The notes under the pieces were generated by a model, which did no database searches, had not been told where the DNA came from, and was given only the letters and a program-made list of their open reading frames with translations. From positions 186,001-250,000 of the forward strand of contig JAFLCC010000006.1 in assembly GCA_017302835.1 (NCBI GenBank): DNA of 64,000 nucleotides, written 5' to 3'. The DNA is from Deltaproteobacteria bacterium (lineage in GTDB: Bacteria > Bdellovibrionota > Bdellovibrionia > Bdellovibrionales > Bdellovibrionaceae). Positions 46,284 through 55,320 of this stretch are shown here, in pieces (positions within the stretch are counted from its first letter, which is position 1; the number at the start of each line of letters is the position of its first letter). A program made the position numbers and the translations under genes.

Positions 46284-47819
46284 ATGAGAATTTTCAAATT
46301 AAAGAGACTTCGAAATATTACATCCTCCTTTTTAAAGGTAAGTGCGCTCATGTTGCACTTACCTTTAGTCTTTTCTTTGGCTTGTACTATTGAAAATGTC
46401 GATAAAAATACGGATAAGATTTTTATTTCCAACGAAAATGGTAAGTTAAAATTATTTAAACAAGTTAACCCATTAATGTTAAATTCTTGTAAAGAAGAAG
46501 TCCAGTTGGCGCTATCCGTAGTGTTACCTTCTCCCCAGGATTATTCTTCAGAGTATTGGATGCATGATTCCATAAGTAACAAAAAAACATGTGAAATCAC
46601 CAGTGATCTAAAATTTTTAAAAGAACAAAAAGAAGTTACGAGTGAAGTTTTGTTCAAAAAGTTTAAAATATTTGAAAGCTGTGTGGGATTAAGAGTCAAA
46701 GATCTTGATCAAAAAAAAATTAGACTTTCTAAATCTGTAAATTGCGAAGTTTTGCCAAGCTCAACAGAGAGTGAGCTATTGTTGAAGGGTGATAATTGCT
46801 TTGTGAGAACAACATCAAAAGCTCAGAACCTGGTGGTATCCCCTTTGGTTCTTGATAGTTGTGCTGACATTAAGGACTTTATTGATTTTAATGCCAATCT
46901 TAAAGTTATCAAAATAGAAAATAAAATTCCTGAGATATTAACATCCAAAGATTATCATATCCTGTTTGAAGACAAAGAAGAACCTAGGGGAAAGATAAAA
47001 GTAAAAGAGGGAATGCTTCCTTTTTTTAAAAGTTCCCATTACATGTTAGATTATTATTTTTTTAATTTGATATTTAATGGATCTAAAGATTTGACGTTAA
47101 ATGTTCAAGCTCAATATTTTGTTAATAATTTTTCAAATCAACATTTACCTTTTGTTGTTAAAAATGATCTGACCTTAGTTAAAAAAACAAGCAAAGAAAG
47201 AATATCTTTAGGGCTATGGTACAATGGAATTATAGTTCCTGGTCAATGGATGGGCGTGGATGGCCTATCTGACAATTTGAGTATCACCCATTCTGTGGAG
47301 TCCTACCAATTAAGTCAGAATGCAAAACAAATAGAAAAAGGAGATTTTCTTATTCTCAGTGGGCAGTTAGTATCCCCGAATACAGGCTATCAAAAATTTT
47401 GGAAATTTACCCATGAGTATTTAAAAAAAATGGCTGGAGATAACAGGAAAAGAAAGCCGGGAAAAGTTCGAAGCAGAGTGATTTCCGATGAAATACCTTC
47501 CATCGATGAATTAAAGTCTTTTTCTCAAATTTCCCAGATCGAAGAATTTTCTTTAGAACAAGCGACTAAAAAGATTTTTAATTTGGATCCAAGATTTCAA
47601 ATTCGATTTACCCATGTATGTCAAAAGCTGAATAGGGAAGATTTGGAATGTGAGGATTTTTCAATCGTTGAAGATTTGCCTGAAATCAGGGTTTTATTTG
47701 AAGTTACTGATTCAGAGTATGAAATAAAGGTGAAGCCAATTAAAATAATTAAAACAAACTGGAATCAAAAAAAGGAAGAGGAGAATTTAAATTCTTCTTC
47801 GAGTATTTTATGTCATTAG
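46284..47819 (+). CDS. Secreted protein of unknown function, 511 aa
   Basis: An N-terminal basic region and hydrophobic stretch (SSFLKVSALMLHLPLVFSLA) form a signal peptide, cleaved probably near ACTIEN. The mature part is beta-rich with scattered cysteines. Residues near 385-405 are strongly basic (GDNRKRKPGKVRSR), a possible cleavage or nucleic-acid contact site. The ATG at 46284 has GAGG 8 nt upstream; a TTG at 46260 is also in frame but has none. No family recognised. Second of six co-directional secreted genes. Confidence 0.6.
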   Translation: MRIFKLKRLRNITSSFLKVSALMLHLPLVFSLACTIENVDKNTDKIFISNENGKLKLFKQVNPLMLNSCKEEVQLALSVVLPSPQDYSSEYWMHDSISNKKTCEITSDLKFLKEQKEVTSEVLFKKFKIFESCVGLRVKDLDQKKIRLSKSVNCEVLPSSTESELLLKGDNCFVRTTSKAQNLVVSPLVLDSCADIKDFIDFNANLKVIKIENKIPEILTSKDYHILFEDKEEPRGKIKVKEGMLPFFKSSHYMLDYYFFNLIFNGSKDLTLNVQAQYFVNNFSNQHLPFVVKNDLTLVKKTSKERISLGLWYNGIIVPGQWMGVDGLSDNLSITHSVESYQLSQNAKQIEKGDFLILSGQLVSPNTGYQKFWKFTHEYLKKMAGDNRKRKPGKVRSRVISDEIPSIDELKSFSQISQIEEFSLEQATKKIFNLDPRFQIRFTHVCQKLNREDLECEDFSIVEDLPEIRVLFEVTDSEYEIKVKPIKIIKTNWNQKKEEENLNSSSSILCH

Positions 47820-47844
47820 TCACACGCACTAAAAGGGAGAAATT

Positions 47845-48417
47845 ATGAATCGTACCGTATTGTTAACATTATTATTCTTATCTGGGACTATTTGGGCCGA
47901 TGAAGCTACGGATTTGTTAACAGTGGACACCTTGCAAGGAAATCCTGCGCACGTAGGGCTTTCTACAGTGGATAAAATTGAGCAAGAAATCGTGGCTGGA
48001 ATCAAACAGAAATGTGATATTTATGGATGCGTTCTATTTGTTGATGAAGGAAACGGAAATGAATTTAAGATCACTTTAGGTGGTGGTGTAGGGCAGAATT
48101 ACTCTGGCTATGGCGGTGGTGGTGGCGGAGGAATTAATATCTATGGAGCCCAGTCAGGCAACGATCCCTATTATGGAGTTACTTTTACTTATATTCATAC
48201 CAACTATAAATGTATTCGAAGAGTGCCCGAAGGGACTTACAAGTTAGTTGAAAGTTATCAAAAGCTAATGGCCTCAAAGGAATATGTGGAAAAAGTTTTT
48301 AGTTCATGGAAAAAAGGTGAAGAATTGCCAACACCCGAAAATGTAAAAACAGCACTTTCAGTATTGGTTTCTGTAAAACCAAGTCAGGGAAATTGTGGCA
48401 GACTGGGAAACAACTAA
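47845..48417 (+). CDS. Secreted Gly-rich protein of unknown function, 190 aa
   Basis: A clear signal peptide (MNRTVLLTLLFLSGTIWA). A central Gly/Tyr-rich stretch (about 75-100, with seven consecutive Gly) separates two compact parts. Four cysteines are present. AAAGGGAG precedes the ATG. Its 3' end overlaps the next start by 23 nt, so the two are probably translated in a coupled manner. No family recognised. Confidence 0.62.
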   Translation: MNRTVLLTLLFLSGTIWADEATDLLTVDTLQGNPAHVGLSTVDKIEQEIVAGIKQKCDIYGCVLFVDEGNGNEFKITLGGGVGQNYSGYGGGGGGGINIYGAQSGNDPYYGVTFTYIHTNYKCIRRVPEGTYKLVESYQKLMASKEYVEKVFSSWKKGEELPTPENVKTALSVLVSVKPSQGNCGRLGNN

Positions 48418-50962
48418 AATAAATTTTCTAAAACTTCTTCTGTTTTTTTTGTTAGGTTTCGGTTTCCGAAGTTTTTCCGAAGTTTATTCTTTTTCTAATA
48501 CCAACCTCTGCGCCAGACAGTCATTGGACCCGGCAAACTCGGTCTATTTGTTAATGGATGGATTTGCACCAGGTCGAGCTGCCATGAAAAGAGCCTATGA
48601 TCTGAATTTATCTTCTCCGGAACTTGTTAAGAAGGTTTGGGCAGAGTACCATAAAAGAGCCTTCTATCTTTCTCATAAAATTTTAAATCACTTATCAAAT
48701 GGACAGTTGCCTCTCCTTTCTGACGAAACAGTTAAGTCCTGTCATGGAAACATCAGAAACTGTTTAATTCTTAAAAATTTAGTTCTTGAAAATTGGAACC
48801 GAGTTTTCGAAACAACTCCAGGAAAAAATGTGAAATGTTCTTGGATTAAAAAAGCCATTCCTTTAAATTTTGCAATCAATTTTGAATCTAGAAATCCGAC
48901 AAGGGATGATTTAGAAAAACTTGCCATGAGCTATCTGGATAAAAATAATTATATTGATCGTTGTGAAAATATACTGAATTTAGACCTTCAAAATCAACCT
49001 GACTTGGTTCTGAGGTTGAATTTTCCGCCATTCAAAGATTCTAAGGAGGGGTTTCAATTTTGGAATTCGTTTAAGATTTATTTGACTTATATTTGGGGCC
49101 TAAAAATTAATTCTGGAAAGTTTAAATTTGAAGACTTGTCTAGGAGCTTTGCGGTTGAGGAGTTAATGACTCTCATGGCTGACGGTTGCCAGTCGATATC
49201 CAAACCAGAATGTTCTTCTGATTTTTTAAACACCTCGCAGTTTCGAGATATCATCAAAAAGGGCAAATTTGATGATAATTATTTAATGGCCAATGAGATT
49301 TTAAAGGCAGAAATTACGAAAGCTAAAAATGAGCTAAACCCTGATGAGAAGTCATCGAAACAAAGTTTTTCTGCAGGTAATTTTGATCTTCGCAATCAGT
49401 TGTTGTCTACTATGAAATTTAGACATCAAGCTCAATTTCAGTTTTATAAAAGTTATAAGACTTTAAAAACAATTTTTAATCAAAAAAAGGTTAATGAAAT
49501 AGTGAATGACTTAAACACTCTTGAAGGCATCGAAAGATCTGAGGCCGAGCAGGAAAAGGAAGTCATGTGCAGTGAATTATTAAAATTTTCAAATAAAGAA
49601 GTGAGTGGTTTCGCAAAAGAGATAATCCAAGCTAGATCTGTTTTTGCTGCAAGTGAAAATTCTGAACTTTTAAATCTTTGGGAAAAAGTGATAGATCTTT
49701 CATTGAAGTTAAAACCTTTTTGTCAGGATGTGGAAAATAAATTAAAACTTAAGATGGTGTCAGAGGATGCCTCTACCAAAATCATGAGGACGAAGAAATG
49801 GTCCAAAACAGTGACACAGTATTTATTGCCTTTTGATATTCAAAATGATTTGACAGAGAAAAATCAATCTCGTTCGCATCCTTACGTAAAGCTTGCGGAA
49901 GAAATAATTTGTGATAACCCTATAGACTGTGTTCGTTCATCTATGGAGTCAGCGGTTAACTTGTATCAAGTTATGCTGTACCGGAATCAGGCTTTAAATA
50001 AGCTTCCAAACGAGTTGAATGCCCAAGGCAGTCTTGCGGGAGCCGTGGCTTGTCAACTTTATGATCCTTGGGCTGAAAGTCAATTAAGGAAAAAAAAGCT
50101 TATCAGTGACATCATCAGCTCCGTGATATCGGGAGTGACGATGCTTCCGATTTATTTAGATTTAACATTTCAGCAGCCTCAGATTACCAGTTTTAAACAG
50201 CTGATGGATTCAGGAACTATAAAATTTGACCCTATTTTTAACGAAAATGACATTAAAAAGACTCTTTTTATAGATCTGGGTCCTGTGGCAAGAACAAATT
50301 GTTATTTAAGTTTATCAAATAGTATAGATTTGAATTTACATCAATACAGGTACGTTTTTAGTGGTGTCACCTTTCAGGGCTGCATGAAAAAGGCGGCTGG
50401 GGAAATGAATTCTGATCTCCTCAGCTTAACCGAAAACAAACTAAATGAGCTCAGCGCTTGTGGGTCTTGTACTTTGAATTTTGAATCGGTAGCCATGGCC
50501 GCAGTGGAGTCGAATTACAGTGTTCTTCGAGCTGGTCTTAGAATTTTTGCGAGCTTGATTTATTATCTGAGGGAGTCCGAAAACCCTAAAACCAACCCCA
50601 TCGAGTTTCAGATAAATTCTGATTACATCGTAGAGACTTTTCAAAAATACAATTCTATTCCAGATAAGTGTGTTTATGAGCTGATTAATGGTTCAAAGTG
50701 TATGGAAGATCTTTGTGTTTCCAAAACAGTTTCTGAACTTGAGAAATCCACTGGGCTTAAAGTGGAATCAGCATCGATATGGAGTTCAAGTTTAGAAAAG
50801 GGTGTCGGTGGATCAGACCATCCAGCAAAGGACGTTTGGGTTAAGATTGTTGGGTGTCAAAGGGAAGAACGAATACCTATCACTTGTGTTACTAACAGAA
50901 TCCCTAGTTTTATTAATATATCAAATCATCTGAAAAATCTTTCATGCGGAAGAGGTCAATAA
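48395..50962 (+). CDS. Large secreted protein of unknown function, 855 aa
   Basis: The start is GTG with AGGGA just upstream, inside the end of the preceding gene. The signal peptide is FLKLLLFFLLGFGFRSFS. The mature part is long, mainly alpha-helical and charged, with more than a dozen cysteines scattered as single residues or near pairs (for example ACGSC near residue 690), which suits an oxidised periplasmic or exported protein. No catalytic motif or family is recognised. It is the largest gene of the six-gene group; the next gene starts 2 nt after its stop. Confidence 0.62.
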   Translation: MADWETTKINFLKLLLFFLLGFGFRSFSEVYSFSNTNLCARQSLDPANSVYLLMDGFAPGRAAMKRAYDLNLSSPELVKKVWAEYHKRAFYLSHKILNHLSNGQLPLLSDETVKSCHGNIRNCLILKNLVLENWNRVFETTPGKNVKCSWIKKAIPLNFAINFESRNPTRDDLEKLAMSYLDKNNYIDRCENILNLDLQNQPDLVLRLNFPPFKDSKEGFQFWNSFKIYLTYIWGLKINSGKFKFEDLSRSFAVEELMTLMADGCQSISKPECSSDFLNTSQFRDIIKKGKFDDNYLMANEILKAEITKAKNELNPDEKSSKQSFSAGNFDLRNQLLSTMKFRHQAQFQFYKSYKTLKTIFNQKKVNEIVNDLNTLEGIERSEAEQEKEVMCSELLKFSNKEVSGFAKEIIQARSVFAASENSELLNLWEKVIDLSLKLKPFCQDVENKLKLKMVSEDASTKIMRTKKWSKTVTQYLLPFDIQNDLTEKNQSRSHPYVKLAEEIICDNPIDCVRSSMESAVNLYQVMLYRNQALNKLPNELNAQGSLAGAVACQLYDPWAESQLRKKKLISDIISSVISGVTMLPIYLDLTFQQPQITSFKQLMDSGTIKFDPIFNENDIKKTLFIDLGPVARTNCYLSLSNSIDLNLHQYRYVFSGVTFQGCMKKAAGEMNSDLLSLTENKLNELSACGSCTLNFESVAMAAVESNYSVLRAGLRIFASLIYYLRESENPKTNPIEFQINSDYIVETFQKYNSIPDKCVYELINGSKCMEDLCVSKTVSELEKSTGLKVESASIWSSSLEKGVGGSDHPAKDVWVKIVGCQREERIPITCVTNRIPSFINISNHLKNLSCGRGQ

Positions 50963-50964
50963 GA

Positions 50965-51588
50965 ATGAAAAATTTAATTCAAATGATCTTGATCTGTTTT
51001 TCGTTTTCTCATTTTCTTTTAGCGGCACCAAAGTCAATCCCTAAAGTAATTCCAGAGAGTCATCAGCCCTTTGAAATGAGTGAATATAAAATGAGTAAAG
51101 AAAAAATAAGTTATGAAAGTGATTTCACTATGGGATATTTTATTGAATGCAGTGAAAAAAGCTCTCAACTTTGTCAAAATTTGTGTCACCAAAATAAATG
51201 TTTGCTGAATGAGGATTCCTGTGAAGGGTGTATTTCTTCAAATAATTATCAAATGTATTCTCTTTATCGTGATTTAAAGAGCATTTATGCAGTATCATTA
51301 AATCAAAGTTCAACAATTCAGGTACTAACCGAATTTCAAAATGAGGCATTGTTTGTTGTTGATAGCACTTCCATTTTTGGTCTATTTATGGATGTTTCGG
51401 ATGGGCTTCAATTAAATAAAATGAAAGCCGATTTCTTAAGTTATTGTCCGCAGGGAAGCAAAGAAAGTTTTTTGGTTCTTTCAAAAAATGAAGATCATTT
51501 TTTGAAATTAAAGTTTATTATTTGTCAAAGTTCCAGTGAATTTGCCATTTTTCAAATCCATTTCAATAAAGAGTATGAAAATGACTAA
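50965..51588 (+). CDS. Secreted protein of unknown function, 207 aa
   Basis: A signal peptide (MKNLIQMILICFSFSHFLLA), then a proline-containing linker and a small domain. A cluster of seven cysteines lies between about residues 60 and 85 (IECSEK, LCQNLCHQNKC, DSCEGC), which suggests a disulphide-bonded knot or a metal site. The ATG at 50965 has AGAGGT upstream at the right distance; an in-frame start at 50944 lies within the previous gene. It overlaps the next gene by 8 nt. Confidence 0.6.
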   Translation: MKNLIQMILICFSFSHFLLAAPKSIPKVIPESHQPFEMSEYKMSKEKISYESDFTMGYFIECSEKSSQLCQNLCHQNKCLLNEDSCEGCISSNNYQMYSLYRDLKSIYAVSLNQSSTIQVLTEFQNEALFVVDSTSIFGLFMDVSDGLQLNKMKADFLSYCPQGSKESFLVLSKNEDHFLKLKFIICQSSSEFAIFQIHFNKEYEND

Positions 51589-52774
51589 AATTTTTCTGGT
51601 TGTTTTTCTAGCTGCCTTTAGTTTGCTTGCAGAGGTTTGGCATTCTGAAAACGAATGGAGTCTTGATTGGGAAAATAAGTATTCAGATTGGGTTAAAGAA
51701 TCTTGGGTACAGGAAATCTTCACTGATGAAGAGAGTCTTTTGTATGGCTTAAAAACTGATTGTGCGGACGCTACTTATTTTATGAGGGCTTATTTTTCTT
51801 ACAAAAATAAACTGCCATTTGTAGCCACATCATCAAGTGGCAAACTCCTTACTGAGAAGTCAAAACAATTTGATTTTCTTTTAGATGAAAATAAAAAATT
51901 TATTAGTTTTTTAAAATACATAGCCGATGTGACCAACACCTACACCTTAGCAAAGGATACTCTGCCCATTCCTATGAATAGAAAGGTGTTGAGGGCCGGA
52001 GCTGTTTATGTAAGCCCAGGAATTCATTCTTATCAAATTGTGGATTTGGATGAATATGGAAATGTAACAACCCTCAGCTCAACAGTACCCAGAGACGTTA
52101 GAATTTTATTTAAAAATTATGGATTTCCTTTCTACATTCCTAAGGATATAAAAAGCGAAAAAGATGGTTTTAGAGTTTTCAAGTGGCCTTCAGAATATAC
52201 TTTGCCGGATAAAGAAAATCTTCGCAGATCTTCTGAACAATATGAACTGTTTAAGCCCTATGAGAACTCCTTCGTTCGGTATAATGATTTTGTTATAGAT
52301 CGATTTAAATTGAAAGCTGAACCCTTGGAAAATAAGATAAATAGAGTTTATGAAAGCCTTTGTTATTATTCAAGAGAAAGATCGGCACAGGTCACCCAAG
52401 CCTACGTTCGGTGGTTAGAGACTCGAAAAACTTGTTTATCTCGGTCCGATTACGATGAGTACAGTACTTTTTTTAGAGATGATCAACTAAAAGAATATTT
52501 CAATTATTTTCGGTCTATAAGGTCTAATGAATCTTGGTCGGAGCTTAGCTCGGAAACGAAAGAGAAATTCCTATCCGTTTTTAACCAAAAATATGCAAGA
52601 ATGGGATGCCTTGTGGAGACTACTTGGCCTCAACAGCCAGTGATAACTTTATTTGAAATTAGAGAGGCTCTTGAAAAAGGACTTATCGTTTCCGATCCCA
52701 ATGCGGATATTGCCCAAAGATGGGGATTAAAGTCCTTTGGGCCAAAATGCTTACGATATGAGACAGTGCCCTAA
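51581..52774 (+). CDS. Secreted papain-like cysteine hydrolase (predicted), 397 aa
   Basis: A signal peptide (MTKIFLVVFLAAFSLLA) is followed by a domain with the order Cys, His, Asp seen in papain-like and transglutaminase-like enzymes: Cys61 in TDCADATYFMRAYFSY, His149 in GIHSYQIVDLD, and Asp155 close behind. The family cannot be named. The second half (about 215-397) is helical with further cysteines. The ATG at 51581 fits AAAGAG at 8 nt better than the ATG at 51575. It is the last gene of the six-gene group and the only one with a recognisable active-site pattern; it overlaps mreB (convergent) by 4 nt. Confidence 0.55.
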   Translation: MTKIFLVVFLAAFSLLAEVWHSENEWSLDWENKYSDWVKESWVQEIFTDEESLLYGLKTDCADATYFMRAYFSYKNKLPFVATSSSGKLLTEKSKQFDFLLDENKKFISFLKYIADVTNTYTLAKDTLPIPMNRKVLRAGAVYVSPGIHSYQIVDLDEYGNVTTLSSTVPRDVRILFKNYGFPFYIPKDIKSEKDGFRVFKWPSEYTLPDKENLRRSSEQYELFKPYENSFVRYNDFVIDRFKLKAEPLENKINRVYESLCYYSRERSAQVTQAYVRWLETRKTCLSRSDYDEYSTFFRDDQLKEYFNYFRSIRSNESWSELSSETKEKFLSVFNQKYARMGCLVETTWPQQPVITLFEIREALEKGLIVSDPNADIAQRWGLKSFGPKCLRYETVP

Positions 52775-53808
52775 AGTTCCAATTGAATTTTTTCTAGAAG
52801 AGAAGGGTCCTCTAAAACCATTTCACCACCGATGGCAATAGCCACGAGGGGGGAGTTGGCAACCCTAACGGGAAGCCTGACTTCATTTTGAATTCTTAAG
52901 CTAAAATCCTTAATAAGAGCCCCTCCACCGGCGAGCCAAATACCTTTATCGATGATATCTGAAACCAGCTCTGGTGGAGTGTTTTCGAGGGCTTTGTGAA
53001 TGGCATTAATTATTTGTTGGAGGCAATCATTCATGGCGATCCCAACTTCTTCTGAAGTGACTTCCATGGTTTTCTGCATCCCTGTTTCCGTATCTCTTCC
53101 ACTAACAATGGCTGTTTGAATTTCCTTTTTTGGAACCGCGGTTCCAATAGAGATTTTTAAAAGTTCTGCCTGGGACTCGGGAATTATAATATTTTTATAT
53201 TTTTTAAAATAAGCAATGATATCTTCATCTATTTTATGGCCGCCCACGCGGATGGCCTCACAATAAACAATATCAGCAAGGGCAATCACCGCAACTTCTG
53301 TCGTTCCTCCACCAATATCCACAATCATATTTCCCAGGGCTGATTTGATTTCTAAACCACTTCCTATGGCGGCAGCCATTGGTTCATCAATTAAATAGAC
53401 TTTTTTGCTGCCAGCTTTCTTGCAGGCTTCAACAACCGCTTTTTTTTCTACTTCAGTGACTCCAAAGGGTAAGGAGACTACCACGCGAGGTGAGGAAAAA
53501 TGTTTTTTAACCTGGGGATGATTTAGAAAAAACTTGAGCATGTGTTCTGCTGAATCAAAATCGGCAATCACTCCATCTTTTATAGGTTTTAGAATAAAAA
53601 TATTACCAGTTTGTTTCTCAGAAATTTCCTTCGCAGCTAAGCCAACAGCCACAATCTTTTTTTTATGAGGGGAATTTGAAAGATAGGCCACAATGCTGGG
53701 CTCGTTAAGGACGATCCCTTTCCCCCGTGCTGAGATGACCGTGTTCGCGGTACCCAGATCGACATAAATATCAGCTCCATTTTTATCTTCTCGAAACCAG
53801 GAAAACAT
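52771..53808 (-). CDS. mreB: Rod-shape actin homologue MreB, 345 aa
   Basis: Actin-fold motifs: phosphate 1 IYVDLGTANTVI, connect 1, the second Asp-Gly-Val-Ile-Ala-Asp-Phe stretch, phosphate 2 VDIGGGTTEVAVIAL, adenosine motif WLAGGGALIKDF. Full length. The ATG at 53808 is preceded by AAGGAG and begins at the conserved MFSWF membrane-binding start; the longer frame to 53868 does not fit the family. mreC and mreD are not adjacent, unlike in most bacteria. The gene follows the outer-membrane-like gene with a single base between stop and start, so the two are coupled. Bdellovibrio species have two mreB genes; this may be the second kind. Confidence 0.95.
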   Translation of the reverse strand: MFSWFREDKNGADIYVDLGTANTVISARGKGIVLNEPSIVAYLSNSPHKKKIVAVGLAAKEISEKQTGNIFILKPIKDGVIADFDSAEHMLKFFLNHPQVKKHFSSPRVVVSLPFGVTEVEKKAVVEACKKAGSKKVYLIDEPMAAAIGSGLEIKSALGNMIVDIGGGTTEVAVIALADIVYCEAIRVGGHKIDEDIIAYFKKYKNIIIPESQAELLKISIGTAVPKKEIQTAIVSGRDTETGMQKTMEVTSEEVGIAMNDCLQQIINAIHKALENTPPELVSDIIDKGIWLAGGGALIKDFSLRIQNEVRLPVRVANSPLVAIAIGGEMVLEDPSLLEKIQLEL

Positions 53809-53809
53809 A

Positions 53810-54445
53810 TTACTCCTTTTTCTTTCTTCTTTGGAAGCCCTTATTGGCATCAAAAGGAATGCTGGCAAACAGGCTTAGACCCGATTCAGAGTTATTTAGA
53901 TTTAAGGCGAATTCTCCTGCGAAAAAAACGCTCTCAAGGTCTGGGTGTTGGTACTCGGTGCCTACAACAAATTGAGTTCCAGTGCTGTTATTACTCTTTG
54001 TATAAACTAAATTGATGGGTACCGCGAAATAAGGAGTCATGGTGCCCTTCTCAATATCTACTTTTTTGCTGATTAAGGGGCTGATTTGAAAGGCTGTGGT
54101 GCTGGTGTCAGCAATTCGAGCAAGCCAAATCGAAGCTTTGATTCCAATGGCCGGCTGATTCATGAAGTCAGGAAAGGGAATATATTTAACGGAGCCACCC
54201 AGATGAAAATCAACAGATCCTAGACCAAACAAAAACCGAGAAGAGAGCTCATCACTTCCACCCATGTCCAGAAAGGTACCGATATTAAGGCCCGATTTCC
54301 CTGCGGTGAGACTTTGTAAACTGGCACCAATTCGATAAGTTCCTTGGGGAAGGGTTTCCCCAGATTCTCCGATGCTTAAGTAGTTAGCCTTAGCATAGAA
54401 AGCGGTTGTTAGAAGCAAAAGAACAAGGTGGAATTTAAACTTCAT
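53810..54445 (-). CDS. Outer-membrane-like protein coupled to mreB, 211 aa
   Basis: A signal peptide (FKFHLVLLLLTTAFYAKA) is followed by a chain of amphipathic beta-strand candidates with many Gly, Ser and aromatic residues, as in small barrels, ending in a basic tail (RRKKKE). The tail is unusual for a barrel, which normally ends in Phe. The mreB ribosome binding site lies inside its last codons. The ATG at 54445 is preceded by AGGAAC; the longer frame to 54499 lacks support. Function unknown. Confidence 0.55.
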   Translation of the reverse strand: MKFKFHLVLLLLTTAFYAKANYLSIGESGETLPQGTYRIGASLQSLTAGKSGLNIGTFLDMGGSDELSSRFLFGLGSVDFHLGGSVKYIPFPDFMNQPAIGIKASIWLARIADTSTTAFQISPLISKKVDIEKGTMTPYFAVPINLVYTKSNNSTGTQFVVGTEYQHPDLESVFFAGEFALNLNNSESGLSLFASIPFDANKGFQRRKKKE

Positions 54446-54465
54446 ATTTTTAGTTCCTATGTAAA

Positions 54466-54482
54466 CTCGATTTCGTATCGAG
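54466..54482. promoter_or_regulatory. Inverted repeat between divergent genes
   Basis: CTCGAT, 5 nt, ATCGAG: a perfect 6-bp palindrome 21 nt upstream of the ATG at 54445 and 71 nt upstream of the glycosyltransferase. No T run follows in either direction. It could be an operator or a leader hairpin. Confidence 0.3.
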
Positions 54483-54552
54483 ATGGATTTAAAGATCATA
54501 AATTAAACTAAGTGGGTTTGACAAGTAGATGAACTGTTGAGATTTTATTATC

Positions 54553-55320
54553 ATGAATATTGAAAAAATACCTTTGAGTATTGTCGTGATTACTTTTAAT
54601 GAGGAAAAAAATTTGAGGAGATGTCTAAATTCTGCTAGTTTCGCACAAGATATCGTGGTGTTAGATAGCATATCTAAAGATAAAACTAAAGAGATCTCCT
54701 TAGCCTGTGGAGCCCGATTTTATGAACAGACTTGGTTGGGTTTTGGTAGGCAAAAGAAAAAAGCTGTGGGTCTCGCAATGTTTGATTGGGTGTTATGTCT
54801 GGATGCGGATGAGGAAATAAGCAAAGACCTGCATGATGAATTGATTTTACGCTGGTCAGAATTAAAAGAGGATACGGGATATAAACTTCCAAGATTGTCA
54901 TTTTATTTAAATAAATGGATTCATCATGGTGGATGGTACCCAGATTATCAATTGAGATTGTTTAACAGGAAATTTTCTCAGTGGTCTGAAGATCTCATTC
55001 ATGAAAAAGTTTTATCTCCAAAAACAGAAAATTTTAAAAGCGCCTTAAATCATTACGTATTTGATGACATTGCTGATCAGGTGAATACAAATAATAAGTA
55101 TTCTAGCTTGCAATCTGAAAAGATGAATCATGAGGGACGTCGGTTTAATGGTTTTCATTTTATAACAAAACCCATGGTTAAATTTATAGAATGTTACTTT
55201 TATAAAATGGGATTTTTAGATGGATGGGTTGGTTTTATCATTGCCATCAGTGCGGCCTATTCTGTTTTTTTGAAATGGGCAAAGCTTTGGGAGCTGAAAG
55301 AGAAGAGGAGTGTCAAGTGA
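54553..55320 (+). CDS. Family 2 glycosyltransferase, LPS-core type, 255 aa
   Basis: GT-A fold: LSIVVITFNEEKNLRRCLNS at the N-terminus, VVLDSISKDKT, and the metal-binding Asp-Ala-Asp in LCLDADEEIS. The stretch HHGGWYPDYQLRLFNR is typical of WaaE/KdtX-like LPS core beta-glycosyltransferases, and the C-terminus is hydrophobic. It would add a sugar to the LPS core at the inner membrane. The stop overlaps the next start by 1 nt. Confidence 0.88.
   Translation: MNIEKIPLSIVVITFNEEKNLRRCLNSASFAQDIVVLDSISKDKTKEISLACGARFYEQTWLGFGRQKKKAVGLAMFDWVLCLDADEEISKDLHDELILRWSELKEDTGYKLPRLSFYLNKWIHHGGWYPDYQLRLFNRKFSQWSEDLIHEKVLSPKTENFKSALNHYVFDDIADQVNTNNKYSSLQSEKMNHEGRRFNGFHFITKPMVKFIECYFYKMGFLDGWVGFIIAISAAYSVFLKWAKLWELKEKRSVK

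Noticed and set aside
46217-46432. 71-codon minus-strand frame overlapping the start of the 511-aa gene
   Set aside because: It covers the signal-peptide region of the plus-strand gene, which has a good ribosome binding site; no independent support.
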